DNA of 19,930 nucleotides. Source: Proteobacteria bacterium HN_bin10. Lineage in GTDB: Bacteria > Pseudomonadota > Alphaproteobacteria > Caulobacterales > Aquidulcibacteraceae. A program made the position numbers and the translations under genes. The stretch lies in contig LWDN01000037.1 in the NCBI GenBank assembly GCA_002083515.1, positions 1-19,930 on the forward strand, read 5' to 3'. Below, in pieces: positions 7,986-14,819 of this stretch; the first letter of the stretch is position 1, and each line of letters starts with the position of its first letter. The notes under the pieces are model-generated. The model made no database searches and was not told the origin of the DNA. It was given only the letters and a program-made list of their open reading frames with translations.

Positions 7986-8110
7986 ATTGAGCCTCCCTCG
8001 TGGCGACCTTGCACCCCGCCCCGACGGGTTCGTCAAGCGCCCCCGAGGTTTCACGTTTGTGCCTTGAGACCCTCCCGGCGCGCTCCAAATAGTGGGGCGA
8101 AGAGGATGCC

Positions 8111-8815
8111 ATGATCGAAAAACGACCCTTCTCGAGCCTCGGCAAGTTCGACGCCGACTGGCTCGCCGCCCGCTATCACTTCTCGTTCTCCGGCTACCAT
8201 GACCCGAGCCGCGTCCATTGGGGCGCGCTGCGCGTGTGGAATGACGACACCATCAAGGCAAAGAGCGGCTTCCCGCCCCATCCCCACGCCGACATGGAGA
8301 TCATCACCTATGTCCGGAGCGGCGCCATCACGCACCAGGACTCGATGGGCAACAAGGGCCGCACCGAGGCCGGCGACGTTCAGGTGATGAGCGCCGGCTC
8401 GGGCGTGACCCACGCCGAGTACAATCTCGAAGACGAAGACACCACGCTCTACCAGATTTGGATCTTGCCCAAGGAGCGCGGCGGCAAGCCGTTCTGGGGC
8501 GCCGCGAAGTTCCCGAAAGAGGAACGCTCGGGCGCGTTGGTGACGCTCGCATCCGGATTTGCCGAGGACCAGGCGTCAGGCGCCCTTCCGATCAGACAGG
8601 ACGCAAGGCTGCTGGCGGCGACGCTCAAGCCCGGTCAGAGCGCGCGTTATGAACTCGGCGAAGGGCGGCACGCTTACCTTGCAATCGCGAAGGGCGCGGC
8701 GCGCGTGAATGGAGTAGAGTTGCAGCATCGCGATGGCGCGGCCATCCGCGACGAGCCGCGTTTGACGATCGAAGCCAGCGCCGACACTGAAATCGTGCTG
8801 GTCGATTCTCCGTAG
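8111..8815 (+). CDS. Pirin family protein (YhhW-like, bicupin)
   Basis: A 234-residue pirin, the usual length. The N-terminal cupin carries the metal ligands H57 and H59 (FPPHPHADMEII) and H101 and E103 (GVTHAEYN), the set that binds iron or another divalent metal in YhhW and human pirin. Flanking family signatures are HWGALRVWNDD, GDVQVMSAGSG and LYQIWILP. The C-terminal cupin (ARLLAATLKPGQSARYEL) lacks such ligands, as usual. Some members show quercetin 2,3-dioxygenase activity in vitro; the physiological role is generally unclear. ATG 8111 follows gaagagga. It appears monocistronic, with the next gene starting 136 bp later behind its own leader. Confidence 0.92.
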   Translation: MIEKRPFSSLGKFDADWLAARYHFSFSGYHDPSRVHWGALRVWNDDTIKAKSGFPPHPHADMEIITYVRSGAITHQDSMGNKGRTEAGDVQVMSAGSGVTHAEYNLEDEDTTLYQIWILPKERGGKPFWGAAKFPKEERSGALVTLASGFAEDQASGALPIRQDARLLAATLKPGQSARYELGEGRHAYLAIAKGAARVNGVELQHRDGAAIRDEPRLTIEASADTEIVLVDSP

Positions 8816-8838
8816 TGCTTCGCGAAAGCTTGCACGCG

Positions 8839-8882
8839 ACTGCGAGAGTACTGCGAGAAATGCGCTTTTGCGCACGTTAACC
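8839..8882. promoter_or_regulatory. Direct repeat, small hairpin and TTAACC site upstream of a response regulator
   Basis: The leader of the TTG-start response regulator carries a direct repeat with 11 bp period (actgcgaga at 8839 and 8850), a small hairpin (tgcgc-tttt-gcgca, 8861-8874) and ttaaccttgcgagctta from 8877. TTAACC resembles a CtrA half-site of alphaproteobacteria, but the full TTAA-N7-TTAA spacing is not met. A protein-binding role is inference only. Confidence 0.3.
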
Positions 8883-8951
8883 TTGCGAGCTTACCGTCCG
8901 TTTACCAATTGCGCGCCTTTGTTCGTCGGCGAGATCCAGGAGGGGGATCGG

Positions 8952-9485
8952 TTGACGTCGCTGGACGACATTCACGTGCTTGTTGTCGACGACAACAAGC
9001 AGATGCGCGTTCTCGTGCGTTGCTTGCTGCGCGCGGGCGGCATCACCAAAGTCAGCGAAGCGGCGACAGGGGCGGAAGCGCTGCAAGCCATGCGCGGGCG
9101 TCTGGTCGACTTGATCATCGTCGACTGGAAGATGGCGCCGCTCGATGGGTTGGCGTTCACCAACATGGTGCGCCGCAGCCCCGATAGCCCAAACCCCTAC
9201 GTGCCCATCCTGATGCTCACCGCACACACCGAGCAATCGCGGGTCGCCGCCGCGCGCGACGCCGGCGTCAGCGGCTTCATCAAGAAGCCGATCAGCGCCC
9301 GACTGCTGTTCGATCGCATATCCGGAGCGCTCACCGACATGCGCGTCTTCGTGCGCAGCGAAACCTTCGTCGGACCCGATCGCCGGCATCTGAACGATCC
9401 TCTGTATCGCGGTCCCTTCCGCCGCGACTCCGACCGCGACAACAGCCAGAGCCTCAACATAGACGATCTGCGCTGGAGCGCCTGA
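8952..9485 (+). CDS. CheY-like response regulator with a C-terminal GPDRR tail
   Basis: A receiver-domain protein of 177 residues. The acidic pair D13-D14 (VLVVDDN), phosphoacceptor D58 (LIIVDWKMAPLDG), T90 (LMLTAH) and K112 (FIKKPIS) are all present, so it should be phosphorylated by a histidine kinase or phosphotransferase. No DNA-binding domain follows. Instead there is a ~45-residue tail containing TFVGPDRRHLNDPLYRGPF, a charged motif seen in several alphaproteobacterial stand-alone receivers, of unknown role. The start is set at TTG 8952 because aggaggggg (8938-8946) sits at the right distance; the longer frame from 8868 would add 28 residues unlike a receiver. No kinase gene is adjacent, so its partner is unknown. 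Confidence 0.85.
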   Translation: MTSLDDIHVLVVDDNKQMRVLVRCLLRAGGITKVSEAATGAEALQAMRGRLVDLIIVDWKMAPLDGLAFTNMVRRSPDSPNPYVPILMLTAHTEQSRVAAARDAGVSGFIKKPISARLLFDRISGALTDMRVFVRSETFVGPDRRHLNDPLYRGPFRRDSDRDNSQSLNIDDLRWSA

Positions 9486-9555
9486 CTGCGCGCCTTGCTG
9501 GACATGGATCGCCAGCGCGCTCAGTCTTGAAGGCGGCTCTGTGCGGGATTGCGAC

Positions 9556-9768
9556 ATGGTTAGGATATTTCTGGCGCTTGCGATCAGCGCGGCTTTGGCG
9601 GCCTGCGTTGTCGGCGCTGCGGTTGGCGCCACCGGCGCTGTGATCGGAGCCACCGTCGGCGCCGCCGGGGCGGTGGTTGGGGCCACGGTCGATGTGGCCG
9701 GCGCCGCAATCGACGCCGCCGTTCCGGATGACGACAAGGACGACGAAGACGACGGCGACGACGACTAG
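9556..9768 (+). CDS. Small glycine-zipper-like lipoprotein with 11-residue repeats and an Asp-rich tail
   Basis: A 70-residue protein. MVRIFLALAISAALAAC is a lipoprotein signal with lipobox LAA-C17. The mature protein has three copies of an 11-residue repeat, GAAVGATGAVI (20-30), GATVGAAGAVV (31-41) and GATVDVAGAAI (42-52), plus a partial fourth (DAAVP). It ends in an almost purely acidic tail, DDDKDDEDDGDDD. Gly/Ala/Val spacing of this kind resembles glycine-zipper segments that pack in or on membranes; the role here is unknown. ATG 9556 is chosen because it begins the signal; a GTG at 9541 would add MRDCD. The Shine-Dalgarno sequence is poor. The stop codon is the first three bases of the hairpin at 9766. 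Confidence 0.65.
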   Translation: MVRIFLALAISAALAACVVGAAVGATGAVIGATVGAAGAVVGATVDVAGAAIDAAVPDDDKDDEDDGDDD

Positions 9769-9840
9769 CGCGGCGGACTTTAAATCCGCCTCAGTTCAAT
9801 GGCCATCGAGGAGCGGATTTAAAGTCCATAAGCCGCGCTA
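9766..9840. repeat. Long imperfect palindrome beginning at the lipoprotein stop codon
   Basis: The left arm (9766-9789, tagcgcggc then ggactttaaatccgc) is complementary to the right arm (9813-9840, gcggatttaaagtcc, a 4-nt ataa bulge, then gccgcgcta), with a 23-nt loop. Each arm is also nearly self-palindromic around tttaaa. The span is 75 nt. No T-run follows, so it is not a classic terminator; it looks like a REP-type or miniature element that could still end or stabilise the upstream mRNA. It is not a tRNA: no T-arm or cloverleaf fits. Confidence 0.65.
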
Positions 9841-9851
9841 GAGACTTTTGA

Positions 9852-9935
9852 GTCTAAAGCCTCTTTGCACTTTGAATGCGACACGGAGTTCGATCCCACG
9901 CGCGAAGTCGCATTAAAGGCGCGAGGCTTTAGGTC
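9852..9935. repeat. Second long imperfect hairpin, directly after the first
   Basis: The outer stem is taaagcctc (9855-9863) with gaggcttta (9923-9931), extended by c/g and wobble pairs. The inner stem is aatgcgac (9875-9882) with gtcgcatt (9907-9914), continued by cttt/aaag across a one-base bulge, and the loop is 9883-9906. A short gact-tttg-agtc hairpin precedes it (9843-9854). Together with 9766-9840 this fills most of the 248 bp gap between two small exported-protein genes. It is a repeat element or an unrecognised structured RNA. Confidence 0.5.
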
Positions 9936-10016
9936 GATCCGCGGTTGTGACAGGAACGTGAATGGCGTTTTGCGCGTTTGCTGGCATAGTGTGCGTCAAA
10001 CGCTGGGAGCCGCCAG

Positions 10017-10490
10017 ATGCGTATTCGTTACCTCGCCGCAACCGCCGCCCTGCTCGCGATCGCATCGCCTGCGTTCGCGCAGTCGACGCCGGTTTCGTTT
10101 TCACCAGAGTTCCAACAAGCGCTTGAGGAAGACCTGGGCGCGCGCGAAGGCGAAGTCCTGCGCGCGGCCGTCATCGACGCCATCGATGCCGAGTTTGCAC
10201 GCCGCGGCGCCAGCACGCCGAGCGGCATTACCGTGACGATCGTCGATGCGGCGCCGAACCGGCCGACCATGCAGCAATTGCGCGACCAGCCCGGCCTGGA
10301 CTCGGTCCGCAGCATTTCGATCGGCGGCGCCGAATTGCGCGCGACGCTGCCCAATGGCGAAGTGGTTACGCATCGCCGCTACAACCACTCGCTTTCCGAC
10401 CTCTCCGGCGCCGCTTCGACGTGGACTGAAGCGCATCGGGCCATCCGCCGCTTCGCGGTCAAGGTCGCCGACGCCTACGCCTCGCGTTAG
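10017..10490 (+). CDS. Hypothetical secreted protein (157 aa)
   Basis: I do not recognise a family. MRIRYLAATAALLAIASPAFA-Q is a good Sec signal peptide with cleavage after residue 21, so the mature protein is probably periplasmic. The remainder is soluble: a helical region (FQQALEEDLGAREGEVLRAAVIDAIDAEF), a beta-rich region (GITVTIVDAAPNRPTMQQL, SISIGGAELRATLPNGEVV) and a C-terminal helix (AHRAIRRFAVKVADAYASR). No catalytic motif or mature cysteine is visible. The start is supported by gggag 7 nt before the ATG. It is convergent with queE; a GC-rich hairpin separates them. Confidence 0.75.
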   Translation: MRIRYLAATAALLAIASPAFAQSTPVSFSPEFQQALEEDLGAREGEVLRAAVIDAIDAEFARRGASTPSGITVTIVDAAPNRPTMQQLRDQPGLDSVRSISIGGAELRATLPNGEVVTHRRYNHSLSDLSGAASTWTEAHRAIRRFAVKVADAYASR

Positions 10491-10499
10491 GCGCGGCCA

Positions 10500-10551
10500 G
10501 CGCTAGGGCGGGCCCCGGCCCTTTCCCCGTTCGCCCCGCCCGCCCTGGCGC
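10500..10551. terminator. GC-rich hairpin between convergent genes
   Basis: The left arm gcgctagggcgggc (10500-10513) pairs with gcccgccctggcgc (10538-10551) except for one T-G wobble, with a 24-nt loop. It sits between the stops of the secreted-protein gene and queE and could serve both directions. There is no T-run, so intrinsic termination is uncertain. Confidence 0.45.
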
Positions 10552-10562
10552 GACATCGAGAA

Positions 10563-11192
10563 TTATCGCACGCCAATGAATTTGTGCGTCTGCAGGCTGA
10601 GCCGCCAGCGCGGATGCGCGAGGCAGTACGCGATCGCCGCTTGCGTGTTGGCTTCGCGCGCCACGTTGTCCATCGGCGACAAGAAGAAATGCTCGAACGG
10701 CATATCCTCGAACTGCGAAGGGTCGCATCCCGATTGCGGGTAGACCAGTTTGAGTTCGTTGCCCGTGCGTTGGACCAATTCGGCGTTGGCTTTCGGGCTG
10801 ACGCAAACCCAGTCGATGCCGGCGGGCGCCGATATCGTGCCGTTGGTTTCGATGGCGATTTCGAAGCCGCGCGCATGGAGCGCAGCGATCAGCGGCGCGT
10901 CCAGCTGCAGCAGCGGCTCGCCGCCGGTGCAGACGACATAGGGCGCGCCGCCGCCAGGCCAGAGCGCTGCGGCAGCGTCAGCCAAAGCCTCCGCGGTTTC
11001 AAACTTGCCGCCGCCGTCGCCATCGGTTCCGACGAATTCCGTATCGCAGAATTGGCAGATCGCGCTTGCGCGATCCTGCTCGCGCCCGCTCCACAGATTG
11101 CACCCTGCGAACCGGACGAACACGGCCGCGCGTCCGGCGCGCGCGCCTTCGCCCTGCAGCGTGTAGAACACCTCCTTGACGCTATAGGTCAT
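10563..11192 (-). CDS. queE: 7-carboxy-7-deazaguanine synthase QueE
   Basis: A radical-SAM enzyme that converts 6-carboxytetrahydropterin (CPH4) to 7-carboxy-7-deazaguanine, the second dedicated step of preQ0/queuosine synthesis. The hallmark is the cysteine spacing C31-X14-C46-X2-C49 (CNLWSGREQDRASAICQFC), which binds the [4Fe-4S] cluster and is specific to QueE rather than the usual CX3CX2C. Other signatures are VFYTLQGEG at the N-terminus, VVCTGGEPLLQLD, AIETNGT, VSPKA and LSPMDN. It is 209 residues long. The start is the ATG at 11192, which overlaps the queC stop (ATGA); the longer frame upstream is only read-through of queC sequence. It forms a two-gene unit with queC, whose product is the substrate user downstream. 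Confidence 0.95.
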   Translation of the reverse strand: MTYSVKEVFYTLQGEGARAGRAAVFVRFAGCNLWSGREQDRASAICQFCDTEFVGTDGDGGGKFETAEALADAAAALWPGGGAPYVVCTGGEPLLQLDAPLIAALHARGFEIAIETNGTISAPAGIDWVCVSPKANAELVQRTGNELKLVYPQSGCDPSQFEDMPFEHFFLSPMDNVAREANTQAAIAYCLAHPRWRLSLQTHKFIGVR

Positions 11193-11881
11193 CGGCCGCT
11201 CTTGCGCTCCCAGGCTTCCCAACCCTTGGCGCGCAATTCGCATGCGGGACAGGCGCCGCAGCCGTAGCCCCAGGCATGGCGGTGCGTGCGGTCGCCTTCG
11301 TAGCAGGTGTGGCTGTGTTCGCGGATGAGTTCGACCAGGTCGTCGCCGCCGAGTTCATGCGCGAGCGCCCACGTCTCCGCCTTGGTGAGATGCATCAGCG
11401 GCGTCTCGATCGCGATCGGTTTGTCCAAGCCCAGCGACAGCGCCTGCGCCATCGCATCGAGCGTGGCGCGCCGACAATCCGGGTAGCCCGAGAAGTCCGT
11501 CTCGCACATGCCGCCCACGAGCCTGCCGATGCCGCGCCGATAGGCATGGGCCGCGGCGACCGCGAAGAAGACGAGATTGCGCCCAGGCACGAACGTCGTC
11601 GGCAAACCTTCCTCAGACATCTCGATGGCGCGGTCGGCGGTGAGCGCGCTCTCCGCTAATGCGCCATAGCCGGAGAGATCGACGACGATGTCATTACCCA
11701 AGCGCCCGGGCGCCAGGCTCGTCATCTGCGATCGCAGAATTCCACGCTGCTGCATTTCGACCGCGTGCCGCTGCCCGTAAGCGAAGCCGATGGTCTCGAC
11801 ACGCTCGTACCGCGCCAGCGCCCAGGCCAGGCATGTGGCCGAATCTTGCCCGGCCGAGAAGAGGACGAGCGCCGCGCTCAC
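11189..11881 (-). CDS. queC: 7-cyano-7-deazaguanine (preQ0) synthase QueC
   Basis: An ATP-dependent enzyme that converts 7-carboxy-7-deazaguanine plus ammonia to preQ0. The N-terminal PP-loop is LVLFSAGQDSATCLAW (SAGQDS at residues 9-14), where the usual motif is SGGxDS. Other signatures are FAYGQRH, VPGRNLVFF and ETDFSGYPDCR. The zinc site is formed by C193, C208, C211 and C214 (CYEG, then CGACPAC). Length is 230 residues from GTG 11881, chosen because homologues begin just before the ALVLFS strand; a TTG at 11902 would add 7 residues, and neither has a strong Shine-Dalgarno sequence. The stop overlaps queE. queD and folE, the earlier pathway genes, are not in the window. Confidence 0.93.
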   Translation of the reverse strand: MSAALVLFSAGQDSATCLAWALARYERVETIGFAYGQRHAVEMQQRGILRSQMTSLAPGRLGNDIVVDLSGYGALAESALTADRAIEMSEEGLPTTFVPGRNLVFFAVAAAHAYRRGIGRLVGGMCETDFSGYPDCRRATLDAMAQALSLGLDKPIAIETPLMHLTKAETWALAHELGGDDLVELIREHSHTCYEGDRTHRHAWGYGCGACPACELRAKGWEAWERKSGR

Positions 11882-11953
11882 GGGGGTGAAACCAGTGAAC
11901 AAAACAAGAACATACCGATCTTCATTGCCCTTGCGTCAGACTGGCCGCTCATG

Positions 11954-11987
11954 CCCTGAGGTCAGGTGTGACCGCGCCGCCTCAGGG
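11954..11987. promoter_or_regulatory. Nested inverted repeats in the queC / TonB-receptor intergenic region
   Basis: An outer pair ccctgagg / cctcaggg (11954-11961 and 11980-11987) and an inner hairpin ggtca-ggtg-tgacc (11960-11973) share bases, so only one can form at a time. The site is about 75 bp upstream of queC. It does not match the preQ1-I riboswitch consensus as I know it. It could be an operator or an unclassified leader structure. The rest of the 295 bp gap holds the receptor promoter and leader and nothing else recognisable. Confidence 0.35.
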
Positions 11988-12032
11988 TCCGGGCGCCATG
12001 ACGCTCGCGTCAAGTTATAGCGCGCGGACCCG

Positions 12033-12061
12033 TTGACACATCTGGGTTTCATACCTGCTAT
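12033..12061 (+). promoter_or_regulatory. Predicted sigma-70-type promoter of the TonB-dependent receptor
   Basis: ttgaca (12033-12038) is a consensus -35 box. After a 17 bp spacer, tgctat (12056-12061) is a moderate -10. The expected transcript starts near 12068, giving a leader of about 110 nt before ATG 12177. No metal-box or riboswitch consensus was recognised in this leader. Confidence 0.5.
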
Positions 12062-12176
12062 GGCGCACTTGGACAGGTAGGGCGCGGGGGGAGCACCCGC
12101 TCGTCAGCCCGACGTGCCGAATGGTCTGCCGCGGACGCTCAATTGAGAAAGCGATCCGGGCGCTGGGAGGACGGCG

Positions 12177-14726
12177 ATGAGCAAGAAGTCAAATTGGGGT
12201 CGGATTCTGCTTTCGGGCGCTTCGATCGCGGCGATGGGCGCTGTAACGCCCGCGTTCGCGCAAGACGAAGACGTGACCGACGAAATCGTCGTGACGGCCA
12301 CGGGCCGTGCGGCGGCGATTCAAGACGTTCCGCTGGCCGTTACGGCCGTGAGCGGCGAGCAGCTGGAAAACTCGGGCGTGCAAGATCTGCGCGACGTGAC
12401 GCAAGTCGCGCCGTCGCTGCAAATGGGCACGGGCCAGTCCAATTCTTCGGGCACGATCGCCCGTATCCGCGGCATCGGCACGGGTTCTGACAACCCGGGC
12501 TTCGAAGGCGCGGTCGGCATCTTTATCGACGGCGTGTATCGCTCGCGCGCAGGCGCGGCCCTTGCCGACCTTCCCGAACTTGAGCGCGTCGAAGTTCTGC
12601 GCGGCCCGCAAGGCACGCTGTTCGGCCGCAACACTTCGGCCGGCGCCATCAGCGTCGTGTCGGCCGGCCCGGGCTTTGAGCCGGGCATGTACATTCAAGG
12701 CAATTACGGCCTGGACGATCTCGAAGAGTACGGCCTCGAAGCCGGCGTCAACATGCCGGTCACCGACGCGTTCGCGCTGCGCTTCGACGGCGTCATCCGC
12801 GACCGCGGCGGCTACATCACCGACGCCATCAGCGGCAACGACATCAATAGCTCGAGCCGCTGGTCGGCGCGCGCGCAGGCGATGATCGATCTGTCTCCGG
12901 ACGCTTCGCTGCGTCTCATTCTGGATGGCGCGGAAAGCAACGCCGTCTGCTGTGGTACGACGACGATTTCGAATGGCACGACCAACGCGCTGATTGCGGC
13001 CCTGACCGGCGGCGCCGGCGTTCTGCCGATCAATCCGGAAGGCCGTCGCATGACGGTGACGCCGGGCCGCGGCTACGATGAAGCGACCGAGGAAGTCGGG
13101 TTCTCTGCTCAGCTCGACTGGGACATCGGCGGCATCAATCTGACCTCGATCACGGCGGTTCGCGACTGGAGTGCAACGCGCGATCAGGACGTCGACTTTA
13201 CCTCGGCGGACATCGCCTACCGCGACAATCTCGAACTCGACATCGAGAACATGACGCAGGAAATCCGGCTGCAAGGCGAAGCCGGCCGGCTCAACTGGCT
13301 CGTCGGCGCCTTCTATGCCGACGAAACCATCGACACCACCGACCGCATTCGCCTCGGCTCGCAAGGCGCGGCGTTCTCGAACCTGGCGGTGTCGGCGGGC
13401 TGCACGACCCCGGAATTGTTCAACTTCTGCGGCGGCGGCGTGCCGTCGATCTTCCAGGCGGTAGCGTCCACGACATTTGCGGCCTTCCCGCAGGTGCTCA
13501 TTGACGTGAATAGCCAGAACCCCGGACCCAACGCCGGCAGCCTGGTTCCCACCGTGTCCGGTCAAGGGCAATCGGCGGATAATTGGAATGTCGACACCGA
13601 AAGTCTGGCGCTGTTCACCCATAACGAGATCAGCCTGTCGGACAATCTGATCCTCACGCTCGGCCTTCGCTACAGCGATGAGTCGAAGGAACTGTCGGCA
13701 AACCTGTCCGCAACCAACAACGCGTGCGCTTCGTTGCAGGCGATGGAGGCGGCGACCAGCGTATCGGTGCCCACCCCAGGCGGCATCGTCTCCGCGATCC
13801 AGAGTACAGCGGCGGGCGCGACCGCCATGGCGCTGGCGTGCAACCCGGCGGTCAACCCGATCTCGAACGGCGCTTGGGCAGGCAGCCGCGACGAGGAAGA
13901 ATTCAGCGGCACGGCCTCGCTTGCCTACCACATGAGCGACGACGTCATGATCTATGGCGGCTACTCGCGCGGCTACAAGGCGGGCGGCTTCAACGTCGAC
14001 CGGTCAGGCTTCGCCGTAACGCCGGCCACGACGTCGTCGGCGGTTCTGAACGTCGGCCAGCTGGCGTTCGAGCCCGAATTCACCGACTCCTATGAGATCG
14101 GCCTGAAGTCGACGATCTTCGGCGGCTCGGCGACCTTCAACGTCACCGGCTTCTTCCAGCAGATTTCGGACTACCAGTTGAACGCCTTCAACGGCTTCAA
14201 CTTCATCACCCGGAACGTGCCGGACGTGATCAGCCAAGGTGTCGAAATCGAGTTCGCGGCCGAGCCGATCGAAGGCCTGAACATCAATACCGGCATTGTC
14301 TACACCGACGCCTATTTCGACAGCACGGTCGTATTCAACACGCTCGACCCGGCGCCGAACACGGTGAGCGCAGGCGATCCGCTGGCCTTCGCGCCGGAAT
14401 GGACTGTCACCGGCGCCATCGCCTATCGGGTGCCGCTGGGCAACAATCTCGGCGCGCTGTTCTATCTCGACGGCCGCTGGAACAGCGAATACCGCACGCA
14501 GACGCTGAATCGCCAAGCGATCACGGACAACGAGTCGTTCGCGATCTTCAACGGCCGCATCGGCATCGGCCCGGAGAACGAGCGCTGGTCGCTGGAATTG
14601 TTCGGCCAAAACCTGACTGACGAATTCTACTTCGTCGGCGCCTTCGCGCCGCCGCTGCAGAACTCGCGCGTCGTGTTCCCGAACGAGCCGCAGACCTACG
14701 GCGTCTCGCTGCGCTTGCAGTACTGA
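12177..14726 (+). CDS. TonB-dependent outer-membrane receptor
   Basis: An 849-residue outer-membrane importer powered through TonB. A signal peptide ends in TPAFA-Q (cleavage near 28), followed at once by the TonB box DEIVVTA (35-41). The plug domain shows VPLAVTAVSGEQLENSG, ARIRGIGTG, GIFIDGVYRSR and VEVLRGPQGTLFGRNTSAGA. The C-terminal two thirds form the beta-barrel: LGLRYSDESKEL, GGYSRGYKAGGFN, EIGLKSTIFGG, LFGQNLTDEFY, ending in the aromatic residue of LRLQY as outer-membrane porins do. The substrate is unknown; it is the common form found in many copies in sphingomonads and caulobacters. ATG 12177 has gggagga 6 nt upstream. It has its own promoter and an intrinsic terminator, so is probably monocistronic. 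Paired cysteines (AVCCGT; SAGCTTPELFNFC) lie in presumed loops. Confidence 0.95.
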   Translation: MSKKSNWGRILLSGASIAAMGAVTPAFAQDEDVTDEIVVTATGRAAAIQDVPLAVTAVSGEQLENSGVQDLRDVTQVAPSLQMGTGQSNSSGTIARIRGIGTGSDNPGFEGAVGIFIDGVYRSRAGAALADLPELERVEVLRGPQGTLFGRNTSAGAISVVSAGPGFEPGMYIQGNYGLDDLEEYGLEAGVNMPVTDAFALRFDGVIRDRGGYITDAISGNDINSSSRWSARAQAMIDLSPDASLRLILDGAESNAVCCGTTTISNGTTNALIAALTGGAGVLPINPEGRRMTVTPGRGYDEATEEVGFSAQLDWDIGGINLTSITAVRDWSATRDQDVDFTSADIAYRDNLELDIENMTQEIRLQGEAGRLNWLVGAFYADETIDTTDRIRLGSQGAAFSNLAVSAGCTTPELFNFCGGGVPSIFQAVASTTFAAFPQVLIDVNSQNPGPNAGSLVPTVSGQGQSADNWNVDTESLALFTHNEISLSDNLILTLGLRYSDESKELSANLSATNNACASLQAMEAATSVSVPTPGGIVSAIQSTAAGATAMALACNPAVNPISNGAWAGSRDEEEFSGTASLAYHMSDDVMIYGGYSRGYKAGGFNVDRSGFAVTPATTSSAVLNVGQLAFEPEFTDSYEIGLKSTIFGGSATFNVTGFFQQISDYQLNAFNGFNFITRNVPDVISQGVEIEFAAEPIEGLNINTGIVYTDAYFDSTVVFNTLDPAPNTVSAGDPLAFAPEWTVTGAIAYRVPLGNNLGALFYLDGRWNSEYRTQTLNRQAITDNESFAIFNGRIGIGPENERWSLELFGQNLTDEFYFVGAFAPPLQNSRVVFPNEPQTYGVSLRLQY

Positions 14727-14749
14727 TCGATCCGCGAGGATTGAAGCTG

Positions 14750-14783
14750 ACGGCCGGAGCGAAAGCTCCGGCCGTTTTGTTTT
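14750..14783 (+). terminator. Intrinsic terminator of the TonB-dependent receptor
   Basis: A perfect 11 bp stem (acggccggagc / gctccggccgt) with a gaaa tetraloop, followed by tttgtttt, 24 bp after the receptor stop codon. This is the clearest Rho-independent terminator in the window. Confidence 0.93.
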
Positions 14784-14819
14784 GACCGGCCACCACCACG
14801 CGGCTTAAGCGCAGCGGCG

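Noticed and set aside
9766..9840. Possible tRNA (75-nt span with a long outer stem and a 5-bp stem / 7-nt loop resembling an anticodon arm)
   Set aside because: No D-arm, no TTCRANY T-loop in position, and the inner arms pair with each other as one long hairpin rather than a cloverleaf.
9865..10236. 123-codon frame between the hairpins and the secreted protein
   Set aside because: It starts within the second hairpin and overlaps the signal-peptide gene out of frame; Arg/Ser-rich with no ribosome-binding site.
11903..12000. preQ1 riboswitch ahead of queC
   Set aside because: Neither strand shows the preQ1-I core pattern as I know it; only unrelated inverted repeats are present.
12189..13931. 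580-codon open frame on the minus strand within the TonB receptor
   Set aside because: The plus-strand frame has a full set of TonB-receptor motifs; the antisense text is low-complexity and has no ribosome-binding site.
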